Source: Lentibacter algarum (GTDB lineage: Bacteria > Pseudomonadota > Alphaproteobacteria > Rhodobacterales > Rhodobacteraceae). Taken from it: DNA of 64,000 bases. Shown piece after piece: positions 1 through 7,794 of the stretch. A program made the translations under genes and the position numbers. The DNA lies in the NCBI RefSeq assembly GCF_040580765.1, contig NZ_CP158687.1, positions 2,232,001-2,296,000 of the forward strand. The letters run 5' to 3'. Every line of letters begins with the position of its first letter. Position 1 is the stretch's first letter. Under the pieces are notes generated by a model, which was not told where the DNA came from, searched no databases, and saw nothing but the letters and a program-made list of their open reading frames with translations.

Positions 1-1
1 C

Positions 2-205
2 GAAGTACTGAAGGTGATGCAATCGCTCGCCGCTGAAGGGCGCACAATGATTGTCGTGACCCACGAGATGGGCTTTGCCCGCGATGTATCCTCTGAAGTT
101 GTTTTCCTGCATGAAGGCCGAATTGCCGAGCAAGGCCCGCCAGAGGAAATGTTCACCAATCCCAAGACAGAAGAATTCAAGCGCTTTATCTCTAAGGTAA
201 GCTAG
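2..205 (+). CDS. amino-acid ABC transporter ATP-binding protein, C-terminal end (partial)
   Basis: The reading frame is open from the first bases of the window, so the true start lies to the left. About 67 residues remain. They include the H-loop (VTHEMGFARDV) and the C-terminal stretch typical of GlnQ/HisP-like polar amino-acid transporter ATPases (GRIAEQGPPEEMF followed by FKRFIS). The product would power import of a polar amino acid from the inner membrane. Walker A, signature and Walker B motifs are outside the window. The next gene is a racemase-type enzyme, which fits amino-acid metabolism, but the substrate cannot be told. Confidence 0.85.
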   Translation, partial: EVLKVMQSLAAEGRTMIVVTHEMGFARDVSSEVVFLHEGRIAEQGPPEEMFTNPKTEEFKRFISKVS

Positions 206-248
206 CGGGGTTTCCGCCCTGAAATCTCAAGCCATTTAGGTCAAAAAT

Positions 249-1403
249 ATGCCAGAACATTCAACCGCTTTTGCCCCTACCGCCCTGCGTGGAGGTATCC
301 TGATCGAAGCTGCCGAATTGCGGATCGTGAGCCTGCCTCTGCTCACACCTTTTGTCATCTCAAGCGGCACTATGACCTGCAAGACATTCCCGCTTTTGGT
401 GCTGAAGGGCGAAGGGCTTGAGGGCATAGCCGAGGCGGTGATGGACCCAACCCCCGACTATCTTGAGGAAACCATTCCCGGCGCAATGGCCTTTCTGCGT
501 GATGTTCTGCTGCCCTCGATCATCGGCAAGCGATTTGCATCTCCTTACGAGCTGGAGCCATATCTCGCGCCGTGGCGCGGCAACCGGATGGCCAAAGCCG
601 TTGTTGAAATGGCGTTCTGGGATATGTGGTCCAAAAGCCTTGGCATCCCCCTGAAGGCAGCCCTCGGCGGTGTGGGCAATTCTGTTGATGTCGGCGTCAG
701 CCTTGGCATCGCACCTATTGAGAAAACCCTTGATCGCATCGACGAAGCTTTGGCCAGCGGCTACAAACGCACCAAGTTAAAGATCGCACAAGGCCATGAC
801 GTCAAAATCGTCGAGGCCGTGCGCAACCAGTACCCCGATATTAAGCTGACGGTAGACGCCAATACCGATTACGGGCTTGCTGACCTGCCGGTTCTGCAGG
901 CTCTGGACGGCTTCAACCTTGATTATATTGAACAGCCGCTGGCGTTTGACGATATCCATGATCACGCCCAAGTGCAGGCATCGCTAAAAACGGCGATCTG
1001 TCTGGACGAAAGCATCCGCAGCGCCAGCGATGCACGCAAAGCCCTGGAAATGCGGGCGGCGCGGGTCATCAACATCAAGGTCGGTCGCGTTGGCGGGTTT
1101 GCCGCGGCCCGTGCCATCCACGACACAAGTGCGGCCTTTGGGGCTCCGGTCTGGTGCGGTGGCATGCTGGAGGCAGGCATCGGTCGCGCGCATAATATCC
1201 ACCTTGCAACTTTGGCCAATTTTACCAAACCCGGGGATACATCAAGCGCCAGCCGCTATTTCAAGCGTGACATCATCAATGAACCGCTGGAAGCCTCAAA
1301 CGGCGAGATGCCCGTTCCAGCAACCGGCCCCGGCATCGGCGTGACGCTGGACCACGATTATCTAAAATCCGTTACCGATCACGTTGAGGAGATTGGGACA
1401 TGA
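249..1403 (+). CDS. enolase-superfamily o-succinylbenzoate synthase / N-acylamino acid racemase
   Basis: This 384-residue protein belongs to the MLE/enolase superfamily, OSBS/NSAR branch. Visible residues are the KxK acid/base motif in KRTKLKIAQG, the metal ligands in TVDAN, YIEQPL and CLDES, and the second lysine in INIKVGRVGG. The C-terminal GGMLEAGIGRAHNIHLA block is typical of this branch. NSAR members racemise N-succinyl amino acids; OSBS members act in menaquinone synthesis. The overlapping GNAT gene downstream and the lack of men genes favour N-acylamino acid metabolism (inference). The start is uncertain: a strong GGAGG at 291-295 lies just before a CTG codon at 300, and residues after it match the usual N-terminus of the family, so the ATG at 249 may not be used. 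Confidence 0.85.
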   Translation: MPEHSTAFAPTALRGGILIEAAELRIVSLPLLTPFVISSGTMTCKTFPLLVLKGEGLEGIAEAVMDPTPDYLEETIPGAMAFLRDVLLPSIIGKRFASPYELEPYLAPWRGNRMAKAVVEMAFWDMWSKSLGIPLKAALGGVGNSVDVGVSLGIAPIEKTLDRIDEALASGYKRTKLKIAQGHDVKIVEAVRNQYPDIKLTVDANTDYGLADLPVLQALDGFNLDYIEQPLAFDDIHDHAQVQASLKTAICLDESIRSASDARKALEMRAARVINIKVGRVGGFAAARAIHDTSAAFGAPVWCGGMLEAGIGRAHNIHLATLANFTKPGDTSSASRYFKRDIINEPLEASNGEMPVPATGPGIGVTLDHDYLKSVTDHVEEIGT

Positions 1404-2359
1404 ACCAGCCGACGCCAGAACTGACGATACGCGAGTTGAACTCGGTTGAAGAACTAAAACGTTCTGAGGCGTTTCAACGCGAAGTCTGGGGACAAGACGA
1501 CCCGGCCGACAATTCTGACATCATGCTCGCGATTCAGCACGAAGGGGGATTGGTTGCCGGTGCTTTTTCCGAGGGGCGCATGCTGGGCTTTCTCTTTGGT
1601 TTTCCAACCAGTCAACCCGATGTGCAGCATTCGCACCGACTAGCCGTGCATCCAGATAGCCGCGGCATGGGGCTGGGCGTAAAGCTGAAATGGTATCAGC
1701 GCGACTGGTGTCTTGAACGAGGTATCACGACGGTGCGTTGGACCTATGACCCGCTCCGCCGCGTCAACGCGAACCTGAACATCGCAAGGTTAGGGGCGAC
1801 CGCCGGGACCTACTACCATGATTACTATGGCAAGATGGAGGGTATCAACGCCGGTGTCGCCTCGGATCGCCTGCTTGCCGAATGGCACCTAACCGCGCCC
1901 GAAGTCGTACACCGCGCCGAAAATCCGCGCACCCCGCCTGTCACCGGCGGCGACCTCCGTGTCGCAATCCCTGCTGATTTCGGTGCACTTCTGTCGAACA
2001 ACCTCAAGGGCGCCGTTGCCGAACGCCTGCGCGTGCGCGCAGCACTTACGGCTGCTTTCGCGGACGGGTTTCGCATTTCGGGCTTTGACACAAAAACCTG
2101 CGAGTATCTGTTGACCAACCCGTAGCAACTTTTTTGCCCGCCCCATTGCCGGTGGCGTTGTGGAGCCTAAATAGGCGCAATGCTGTCGACAAAATCATCC
2201 GCGAGGAGCAACCGCGTGCCCCTCCTCTTTTCCCGACGCACTCCATGAATCAACGGCCGGTTTCCGTGCTTACTTCAAAATGTTTGCAGTGCAGCATCTG
2301 GGAATAAGGGCTCAGACCCGACCTTAGCTGCGCGACCCACCAAGGTCCGCTAAGGGCCG
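1222..2359 (+). repeat. long inverted repeat, left arm (at least 1138 bp)
   Basis: This arm covers the 3' end of the OSBS/NSAR gene, the whole GNAT gene and ~230 bp after it. It matches 62863-64000 on the opposite strand; paired coordinates add to 65222 throughout. The GNAT proteins are identical, and every stretch of non-coding sequence compared by eye (2126-2359) also matched. Similarity stops at 2359, 17 bp inside mobile element copy 1. The outer limit is unknown because the right arm runs to the window edge. Confidence 0.93.
1400..2125 (+). CDS. GNAT-family N-acyltransferase
   Basis: The product has 241 residues and its start overlaps the preceding stop by 4 bp (ATGA), so the two genes are translationally coupled. 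The GNAT fold is seen in [26 protein letters not shown] (residues ~77-105), which holds the acyl-CoA-binding R/Q-x-x-G-x-G/A type loop in the variant form SRGMGLG. In known pathways a GNAT succinyltransferase, an N-succinylamino acid racemase and an M20 desuccinylase convert D- to L-amino acids. The pair here fits the first two steps; the assignment is inference. A second copy with identical protein sequence lies inverted at 63097-63822. Confidence 0.75.
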   Translation: MNQPTPELTIRELNSVEELKRSEAFQREVWGQDDPADNSDIMLAIQHEGGLVAGAFSEGRMLGFLFGFPTSQPDVQHSHRLAVHPDSRGMGLGVKLKWYQRDWCLERGITTVRWTYDPLRRVNANLNIARLGATAGTYYHDYYGKMEGINAGVASDRLLAEWHLTAPEVVHRAENPRTPPVTGGDLRVAIPADFGALLSNNLKGAVAERLRVRAALTAAFADGFRISGFDTKTCEYLLTNP

Positions 2360-2366
2360 AAAGCGC

Positions 2367-2933
2367 CTACAGCAGCTCCACAGCCTCGCTAAGCTGCTCA
2401 GAATTCACATCGATATATCTCTGGGTAGTGCTTATGTGACTATGCCCCGCCAGCTCTGCTAACAAGCGCACCCCCACGCCTTTGTTGGCCAACCTCGTGA
2501 TGTAAGTGCGTCTTCCCGAATGGCTTGAAGCATCCTTGAGACCCACAGCTTTGTAAATGTCCAAGAACAGCTGACACATGGTGTTGGCTGAGAAGTGCCC
2601 GCCCTTTTGGCTTTCAAACAGCGGGCGCTGTGGATCGCCCAAGTATTTACTCGCACCATAGTCTCCAAGTGCTTTGCGTAGGCGCTGGTTCAAATACACC
2701 GTGCGTGTGTGCCCACCTTTGCTCTGTGCTGCGCTTAGGATGAACTGCTCACGCACGTTGCCTGCTTCATCAAACACGTTGCCCACGGTGAGCGCAGCAA
2801 TCTCCTTGGCCCTCAGCCCTGCGTAAAAGCTGGTGAGTATGATTGTCTCGTCACGTGTTGGATGACGACGACTGCGGCAGTACTGTATAACCCTGCGCAG
2901 TTGCGCCTCGTTCAATGTCTGTGCTTGGCGCAT
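2367..2933 (-). CDS. short tyrosine recombinase of the mobile element (copy 1)
   Basis: This 188-residue protein is little more than a catalytic domain of the phage-integrase family. It shows R41 (AGLRAKEIAAL), K72 (SKGGHTR), H138-x-x-R141 (SHSGRRTYIT), H164 (GHSHIS) and the nucleophile Y173 (TTQRYIDV). The N-terminal SAM-like core-binding domain of normal integrases is missing, so the protein is much shorter than the usual ~300-400 residues. A GGGGAT ribosome-binding site lies upstream. It sits at the extreme left end of the element, 8 bp from the shared end motif, as expected of an enzyme that acts on that end. The copy at 48725 differs by only two residues. Confidence 0.9.
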   Translation of the reverse strand: MRQAQTLNEAQLRRVIQYCRSRRHPTRDETIILTSFYAGLRAKEIAALTVGNVFDEAGNVREQFILSAAQSKGGHTRTVYLNQRLRKALGDYGASKYLGDPQRPLFESQKGGHFSANTMCQLFLDIYKAVGLKDASSHSGRRTYITRLANKGVGVRLLAELAGHSHISTTQRYIDVNSEQLSEAVELL

Positions 2934-3050
2934 GTGCTGATCCCCTCAAAACCTAAGCTTTTGTGTGCTTTGAGTATAAAGTCTGAGGTATTGGTTGGGC
3001 GACCGGAAATGGCACCAAATGGTCCGTCAATGAATTCAATGAGTTAAGCA

Positions 3051-3084
3051 AAAACCTCATACTATACTGATTGTATGAGGTTTT
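3051..3084 (-). terminator. rho-independent terminator after the AAA+ cargo operon
   Basis: Two perfect 12-bp arms (AAAACCTCATAC and GTATGAGGTTTT) enclose a 10-nt loop. On the minus strand the hairpin is followed by a T run. It lies 45 bp after the stop of the last cargo gene (3129). A weaker version of the hairpin is at ~49405-49440 in copy 2. Confidence 0.7.
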
Positions 3085-3128
3085 GGGCTGTGTGGTTCAG
3101 CTCAAGCAAAACTGCGCAGTTAAAGCCT

Positions 3129-3860
3129 TCAGGGTGTGCTCACAGCGACTTGCTGCTTTGCCAATTGCAGATGATTGACTAAGGGAGCAAAATCGCCTGC
3201 CATCTTGAGCAGTACTTTGTATTTGGCGAAGTCGTACAAGTGCACTTGATCGATGGCGGGCAAGATCACCTGCAGCTGTTTTACTAGATGTGCAAACTGA
3301 GGTTCTGCCTTTAACGCACTCAGCCGTGTCCAAAAATGCTCAAGCCAAGGCAGTAGCGCCGCGAACTCAGCAAAGCGCCCTTCTGCAAGGTCGCGTAGGT
3401 GGCTTTCATAAAAGCCAGCTAATTCGAAGTCTTTGAGTTCAGCTTTGTTGGAAACATAGAGGGCATGGTCCAATGCGCCCAAGACAACAGCTGGCGCTAC
3501 ATACGTCGCAGTCAGCTCTTCTAATGTACCGTCAAATAGGGCTGAACATCCATTGAGGGTAAAGTAGTCGTGAACGTTATCACCAAAACGAAACGTCGAC
3601 TGCAGCTTTACAAGATAGACCTCTTCATCGATTTTTTGCATGACGCTGTTGGGTCTTAAAATGATTTTGCTGTCAAAAGGTATCTTTGAAACAGCGCTGT
3701 CCAGCTCACAGGCGTAATCGCGACTATCAAGATCAGCATGTGAAGCTGGCACTTCCTCTTCAACAATATGCCACAGCCGCACATCGTATTCGTTGGCGAT
3801 CTGACAGGTTAGATGAAGCGCTGCGATGCATTTGTTGTATGTGTCTAAAGCATTGGTCAT
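3129..3860 (-). CDS. hypothetical protein, third gene of the AAA+ cargo operon
   Basis: The product has 243 residues and is not recognised. There is no signal peptide or membrane segment; the sequence looks like a soluble helical protein with many leucine/alanine-rich stretches in the C-terminal half (residues ~150-240). The start overlaps the stop of the upstream AAA+ gene by 4 bp (ATGA), so the two products are made together and probably interact. Its position beside a clamp-loader-like ATPase suggests a partner subunit, as small partner subunits accompany some phage clamp loaders, but no motif supports this. It is absent from copy 2 of the element. Confidence 0.7.
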   Translation of the reverse strand: MTNALDTYNKCIAALHLTCQIANEYDVRLWHIVEEEVPASHADLDSRDYACELDSAVSKIPFDSKIILRPNSVMQKIDEEVYLVKLQSTFRFGDNVHDYFTLNGCSALFDGTLEELTATYVAPAVVLGALDHALYVSNKAELKDFELAGFYESHLRDLAEGRFAEFAALLPWLEHFWTRLSALKAEPQFAHLVKQLQVILPAIDQVHLYDFAKYKVLLKMAGDFAPLVNHLQLAKQQVAVSTP

Positions 3861-4498
3861 GGCGCTAGCGCCTTGCTGGCGATAACCGTCGCTTCAACGA
3901 GATCGATCAGATCACGTGCGCTGCCTTGAAAGCTCTGCAGCATCTGCTCAACATCAGCTCTTGCCGGGGTCAGCCCCTCGGCTTCCAAGATAGCCTTTGC
4001 ACGATCGACCCAATCAAGGTTGCTGGGCGGGTCTAGGTCAATCACGCGGAACCTGCTGAGCACGGCACCCATGATGCGGCTCTTGTGGTTGGTCGTGGCC
4101 ACAAAACGGATCAGATGCCGTTTGCTATCCATAAACTCGCGGAACTTGGGCTGCACTGTGCGTAGGTCCATCTCATCGATCTCGTTGATGACGATCATGG
4201 CTTTGTCAGGATTGCCAAACATCTGATAGTTTACCTCAGACATGATCTTGGCTTCATAGTCTTTACCAAGACTGGCAGCATTACACTCCCACTGCATGTG
4301 TTGAATATTGTGATGCTCAAAGTAACTGTGAGCGATCACACGTGCCGCTTCTGTCTTGCCTGCACCTGGTGGGCCTGCAAGCAACAAAGGCTTAGCGGGT
4401 GGCAGCTCACAATATGAGCGAATAACACTGGCATTGAGCGGGTCCGCAATGACCAAATCGCCAAAGCTGCGTGGTAGGTGTTTAAGATCAAATGACAT
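3857..4498 (-). CDS. mini AAA+ ATPase resembling a clamp-loader (RFC/gp44-type) subunit
   Basis: The start at 4498 was chosen because AAAGGAG precedes it at good spacing; longer in-frame starts lack this. The 213-residue product begins with a clamp-loader-like box (LPRSFGDLV) and has Walker A GPPGAGKT (42-49), Walker B MIVINEIDE (101-109), sensor 1 N137 (ATTNHKS) and an SRFR arginine-finger motif at 148-151. It then has a short lid domain and no C-terminal collar, so it is about two thirds of the length of RFC small subunits or T4 gp44. ATP-driven remodelling of a DNA-bound ring or of a partner is the likely role (inference). It is the middle gene of a three-gene operon. Confidence 0.82.
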   Translation of the reverse strand: MSFDLKHLPRSFGDLVIADPLNASVIRSYCELPPAKPLLLAGPPGAGKTEAARVIAHSYFEHHNIQHMQWECNAASLGKDYEAKIMSEVNYQMFGNPDKAMIVINEIDEMDLRTVQPKFREFMDSKRHLIRFVATTNHKSRIMGAVLSRFRVIDLDPPSNLDWVDRAKAILEAEGLTPARADVEQMLQSFQGSARDLIDLVEATVIASKALAP

Positions 4499-4565
4499 GC
4501 TCAGCTCCTTTGGATGCATGTAGATGGAGTGGGGCAAAATATGACTGCCCCACTCACCGTTAGAT

Positions 4566-5384
4566 TTATCCATAGGTATGGGGTGCTGCGCCGTTTGTGC
4601 GCACGCCACCGCCAGACACGCTGACTTGTGCACCGGAACCAACGCGGATCATTTTGGAGGCAAACTCACGCACATCACGTGCACGCTTGGTTGCCAGATC
4701 ACCTGCGTCAAGCTTGGCGAGGCTTTCTTGGGCGCGTTCATCCAAGTCTTTGCCCGATGATACCAAGACAGCATCAATGATGCCCGCTTCGTTACACCCG
4801 TAAACAATCGTGCCTGTGCCGTTGTCATTGCAGCGCACTAGCGCGACCGCATAGTCTTCCTCGTAATCTGTGTTTGGCTGGATGAACGTTGGCAGGTCAA
4901 ACGTGCTCACGCCCACTTGCACTTCCTGCAGACCCTCAAGCGCCAGCTTCTTAAAATCCTCTTTGGACATAGTCGCAGATTTTGTAGATTTGGGCACGCG
5001 GCGCACTTCTTCAATGCCACCACATTCTTGCACATAGCTGGTGAAGCTCTGATCTGGCCCCTTCATGTCGTGAGCGATGGCCACAACCCGTGCATAGGCT
5101 TCTTCACGGCGACCTTGTCCCGCAAACACATAACGGATCACTTTAAGGGCAAGGCTGGTGTTTGCTTGAGTTTTAATCTCAAGATCAGTCAAAAGAGCTG
5201 CAAACGCGCGGCGCTTGCCCACCTCGGTTTTTAGCTCCGCATACAGCGCGTAAACCCCTTCAAGAATTGCATAGAGCTCATCGTTGGCAGCACGCAGCGT
5301 GCCTTCTTCCCACACGGCACGGGCTGCGTGCATTGCATCGAGGCGTTGGTGGATGTCAGTCTTAATTTGTGTCTGAACAGACAT
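4566..5384 (-). CDS. hypothetical protein, first gene of the AAA+ cargo operon
   Basis: The start at 5384 is preceded by AAGGGA; the longer in-frame ORF from 5435 lacks a ribosome-binding site. The product has 272 residues and is not recognised. The first ~150 residues look helical and alanine-rich. A linker with several K/S/T residues (VPKSTKSATMSKEDF) leads to a second region of mixed composition and a glycine-rich tail (SVSGGGVRTNG). There is no membrane segment. The AAA+ gene follows after 67 bp on the same strand. The layout suggests a substrate or partner of the ATPase; the function is unknown. Confidence 0.7.
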   Translation of the reverse strand: MSVQTQIKTDIHQRLDAMHAARAVWEEGTLRAANDELYAILEGVYALYAELKTEVGKRRAFAALLTDLEIKTQANTSLALKVIRYVFAGQGRREEAYARVVAIAHDMKGPDQSFTSYVQECGGIEEVRRVPKSTKSATMSKEDFKKLALEGLQEVQVGVSTFDLPTFIQPNTDYEEDYAVALVRCNDNGTGTIVYGCNEAGIIDAVLVSSGKDLDERAQESLAKLDAGDLATKRARDVREFASKMIRVGSGAQVSVSGGGVRTNGAAPHTYG

Positions 5385-5570
5385 AGTGTTTCCCTTCATC
5401 AATAATTGGGCCGTCTTGGGCCTGTTTGTTTGCATCTGGGTTTTAAAGATTTTGGGGCACTACGAGCTGCGCCGATCAATCTTCGATTTTTAAAACCATC
5501 AGATTGATACTTCTATAAAGACTAAATCGAGCTAATTTTGACTCCTTAACTTTTTGAAGGAGACGGAGTC

Positions 5571-6347
5571 ATGGTCAATAATCAGGCCAATGAAAGCTCA
5601 GCAACGCTGGTGTTTGAGACCACCCCACCTTATCTCAGTGTGACATCAAAAAGCCGGTTTAAGGGACGGCGCAACCTGCCCTATCCGGAAGCCCAGCCTT
5701 ATAAAGCCTCCATATATTATTGGTGGTGGGCGTTTTTGAAACGCAACAGGAACTATCAAATAACCTGTGCAAATAACGGCAAGGGCCACTTATCTAAACT
5801 GTATCAGGACTTTGGAAATATTTTTGATATTGCGTTCGAGGATTGGTGGAAGCATGGAAAGTATCTGTTTGCCGAGCAGAGCGCTCTTGTAAGCAAACAG
5901 CCCGATATTGCGGAAGGCGATATATTGTATCGCATTGATCCTTACCGCTCATTCAATCAAATCCATGAAGAAATCAAAGCCATTTACGGGAACGCAACTG
6001 TTATGCGTTCCATAAGTGAGCGCCGCAGAACCTCCTCGGCAAAATACCCAATTTATGCAAATGCCTCCGCCTATAATCTTTACCGCGTGCTTAAGGTGTG
6101 GGACTTGCGGTGCAAGCACTCCGAAGCATCGGCTTATGATTTGGGAATTATGGCAGGTTTAAAGCCAAACCTTTTACCACCCTCAAGGTACGGGCACACT
6201 AGAACGCGCAGTGCCGCTGCAATTGAGCGACATAACAAGCGCGCTCACATCAGCATAGCCAACCAATCCAACAGATATTTGCGCACTGCAGAGCAATATA
6301 TAGACAATGTTGGGCGTGGAGAATTCCCAAAAGCACTGCGACGATAA
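5571..6347 (+). CDS. hypothetical protein, divergent cargo gene
   Basis: The product has 258 residues and is not recognised. A GAAGGAG site precedes the ATG closely. It is rich in aromatic residues (YYWWWAFLKRN at ~49-59, FEDWWKHGKY near 92) and has a basic Arg/Ser/His-rich C-terminal region (HTRTRSAAAIERHNKRAH), which suggests nucleic-acid contact. It is transcribed away from the three-gene AAA+ operon, with ~190 bp between them for two divergent promoters. It is absent from copy 2, so it is cargo. Confidence 0.65.
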   Translation: MVNNQANESSATLVFETTPPYLSVTSKSRFKGRRNLPYPEAQPYKASIYYWWWAFLKRNRNYQITCANNGKGHLSKLYQDFGNIFDIAFEDWWKHGKYLFAEQSALVSKQPDIAEGDILYRIDPYRSFNQIHEEIKAIYGNATVMRSISERRRTSSAKYPIYANASAYNLYRVLKVWDLRCKHSEASAYDLGIMAGLKPNLLPPSRYGHTRTRSAAAIERHNKRAHISIANQSNRYLRTAEQYIDNVGRGEFPKALRR

Positions 6348-6379
6348 AATTGGGTCATTGATTTTATTGAATAATAAGG

Positions 6380-6502
6380 CAAACACGCTGTTTGGAAACG
6401 CCATGTTTGAGTTTTTTGTCAAACACGCTGTTTGCAACAGGAGTGTTTGAGTATTTGCAAATAAACGCCGTGTTAACACCGTAAGTTCAAACAGCGTGTT
6501 TG
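6380..6502. repeat. three 15-bp palindromic repeats, CGC-centre type
   Basis: CAAACACGCTGTTTG occurs at 6380-6394 and 6420-6434 and its reverse complement at 6488-6502. Arms CAAACA/TGTTTG flank a CGC centre. Half-sites (ATGTTTGAG, GTGTTTGAG, AACGCCGTGTTAACACC) lie between them. The block is almost unchanged at 50589-50711 in copy 2, although the genes around it differ. A protein-binding array (iteron, partition or regulatory site) is likely. Confidence 0.75.
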
Positions 6503-6591
6503 ACCTGAACATTGCTGTCTCACGCCCTCAGTGCTGACATTTTATAGGGCAGATTTGCTGTGTTTGTGTTGGGATGATGTGTGAGTTGAGC

Positions 6592-6924
6592 TCAGTACTC
6601 ATCAGCCAACATGATTGTGAGCACCCGTGCAGTCACAGCAGGATCACTTGGATCCGGCGAGTGCATCTGCAGGTCTAGATCGTAGTAGTCGAACTTCCAA
6701 AAGAACGTGTTACCTGAGAGCTTGATGACCCCACAGTCGTGCTCCGCGTATGGGTCGTTGTCTGGTGTAAAGCCATCGAAGTCCTCTACAGCGATTAACA
6801 GCTCTGCCACTGTGAGGGGATCGCAAGACAATACGCCCTGAGTGAGTATCCAGCGACAATGATCAAGACGCTGCCGCGCTCGATCATTAAGTGCTGCTAT
6901 TTTAGCTGTATTTGCGTCAGGCAT
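6592..6924 (-). CDS. DUF3768 family protein (copy 1)
   Basis: The 110-residue product matches the DUF3768 pattern: an N-terminal IAALNDRARQRL helix, ILTQGV, then AVEDFDGFTPDNDPYAEHDCGVIKL, a W-K/F-x-D-Y-Y-D segment and the C-terminal RVLTIMLADEY. The family is common on alphaproteobacterial plasmids and accessory regions and has no known function. It overlaps the upstream DUF6641-like gene by 8 bp, so they form one transcription unit. Copy 2 carries the orthologue at 52867. Confidence 0.88.
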   Translation of the reverse strand: MPDANTAKIAALNDRARQRLDHCRWILTQGVLSCDPLTVAELLIAVEDFDGFTPDNDPYAEHDCGVIKLSGNTFFWKFDYYDLDLQMHSPDPSDPAVTARVLTIMLADEY

Positions 6925-7375
6925 TTGCTGCTGCCTTGGCCGCCCCTGGTTTAAGACGTGGTTGCCGCTCTGCTACTCGGGTAATGGCCGCGTCCAGCTC
7001 CCCTGCAGCTGCCGCGTTTAGAAATGCATCAAGCACAGCTGACACCTCATCCAATGACTTCACAAACACTGCGTTGTTGGTGCCATCAGCTGCAATCACA
7101 CGTGCTCCATAACGGCACTGCACGTACCAGCCGCTGTCTTGTGCAAAGAACCACGGGCGGACACGGCGATGCGTTTTGACCATCACACGCTCTCCCATGT
7201 CGTTGGTCATCCACTTATGCCGTTCAACGCGGTGGTCTTGCTTGTTGAGTGCTGCCGCGTGCACCAGCTTTTGTTCCTTAAGCCCTGCTACGAGTTTGTC
7301 ACGTCGCGCTATGATGGGATCGCGCTTGGTGCTGCGATCAACTGTTTTGAATGTAAGCTTTGCGAGATGTGTCAT
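6917..7375 (-). CDS. DUF6641-like accessory protein (copy 1)
   Basis: The 152-residue soluble protein has the layout of DUF6641-type proteins as I recall them: a basic N-terminus (KLTFKTVDRSTKRDPIIARRDKLVAGL), a VKTHRRVRPWFF core, YVQCRYGARVI, a central VKSLDEV region and an alanine-rich tail. The family label is from memory and tentative. The stop overlaps the DUF3768 gene. The same pair in the same order is at 53192-53650, so it is backbone and not cargo. The biochemical role is unknown. Confidence 0.75.
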   Translation of the reverse strand: MTHLAKLTFKTVDRSTKRDPIIARRDKLVAGLKEQKLVHAAALNKQDHRVERHKWMTNDMGERVMVKTHRRVRPWFFAQDSGWYVQCRYGARVIAADGTNNAVFVKSLDEVSAVLDAFLNAAAAGELDAAITRVAERQPRLKPGAAKAAANA

Positions 7376-7794
7376 GTGCGCTCCTTGCTGTTTGGTTACA
7401 GCTAAAGCGTATGTTCAGACTTAATGTAGAGCTACCGGAAAGACGCCCAAGATACTGATTATATGTGATAATATGAGATTATAGGATAATGCGCAGATAA
7501 GTGCAGCATTGGTCATATGTGTTCGCGCTTAGTGATTGGTGTATAGAAAGCAGCGCTCACATACCGACCCCGCGCCCACAAAAAAAGCGTCTAACGGTAT
7601 GCTCCGCTGACGCTGTGTTTAGCTCTTATGTCTCTGTCTGTTTGATCAAGTTCGTTTGAGCTAGTCTTGATGTTCTGTGTTCTTTTGAACCTTCGTTAGT
7701 TCGAACAATTGCTCGTGAACAAGGATGTGCCAAGACCTGCGCCATTGGCATCTGTGTTGTTCAAACTGCTCAGGTGTTTGCTGCGCGAAGGGGC
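7376..7794. other. non-coding stretch between rep and the DUF6641-like gene
   Basis: I see no gene here. The part 7430-7520 is AT-rich (repeated TGATAATATGA-like sequence) and fits a promoter for the DUF6641/DUF3768 pair. The part 7580-7614 is a terminator for rep. At 7640-7730 there are several GTTCGAAC/GTTC-type short repeats. The whole stretch is conserved at 53651-54066. Confidence 0.5.
7580..7614 (-). terminator. rho-independent terminator of rep (copy 1)
   Basis: On the minus strand AGCGTC and GACGCT pair, with an inner CGG/CCG stem around AGCATA, followed by seven T residues. It lies 180 bp after the rep stop. The same structure with one loop change is at 53854-53888. Confidence 0.75.

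Noticed and set aside
6380..6502. Possible CRISPR array
   Set aside because: Repeats are only 15 bp, in both orientations and unevenly spaced, with no cas genes; a protein-binding palindrome array fits better.
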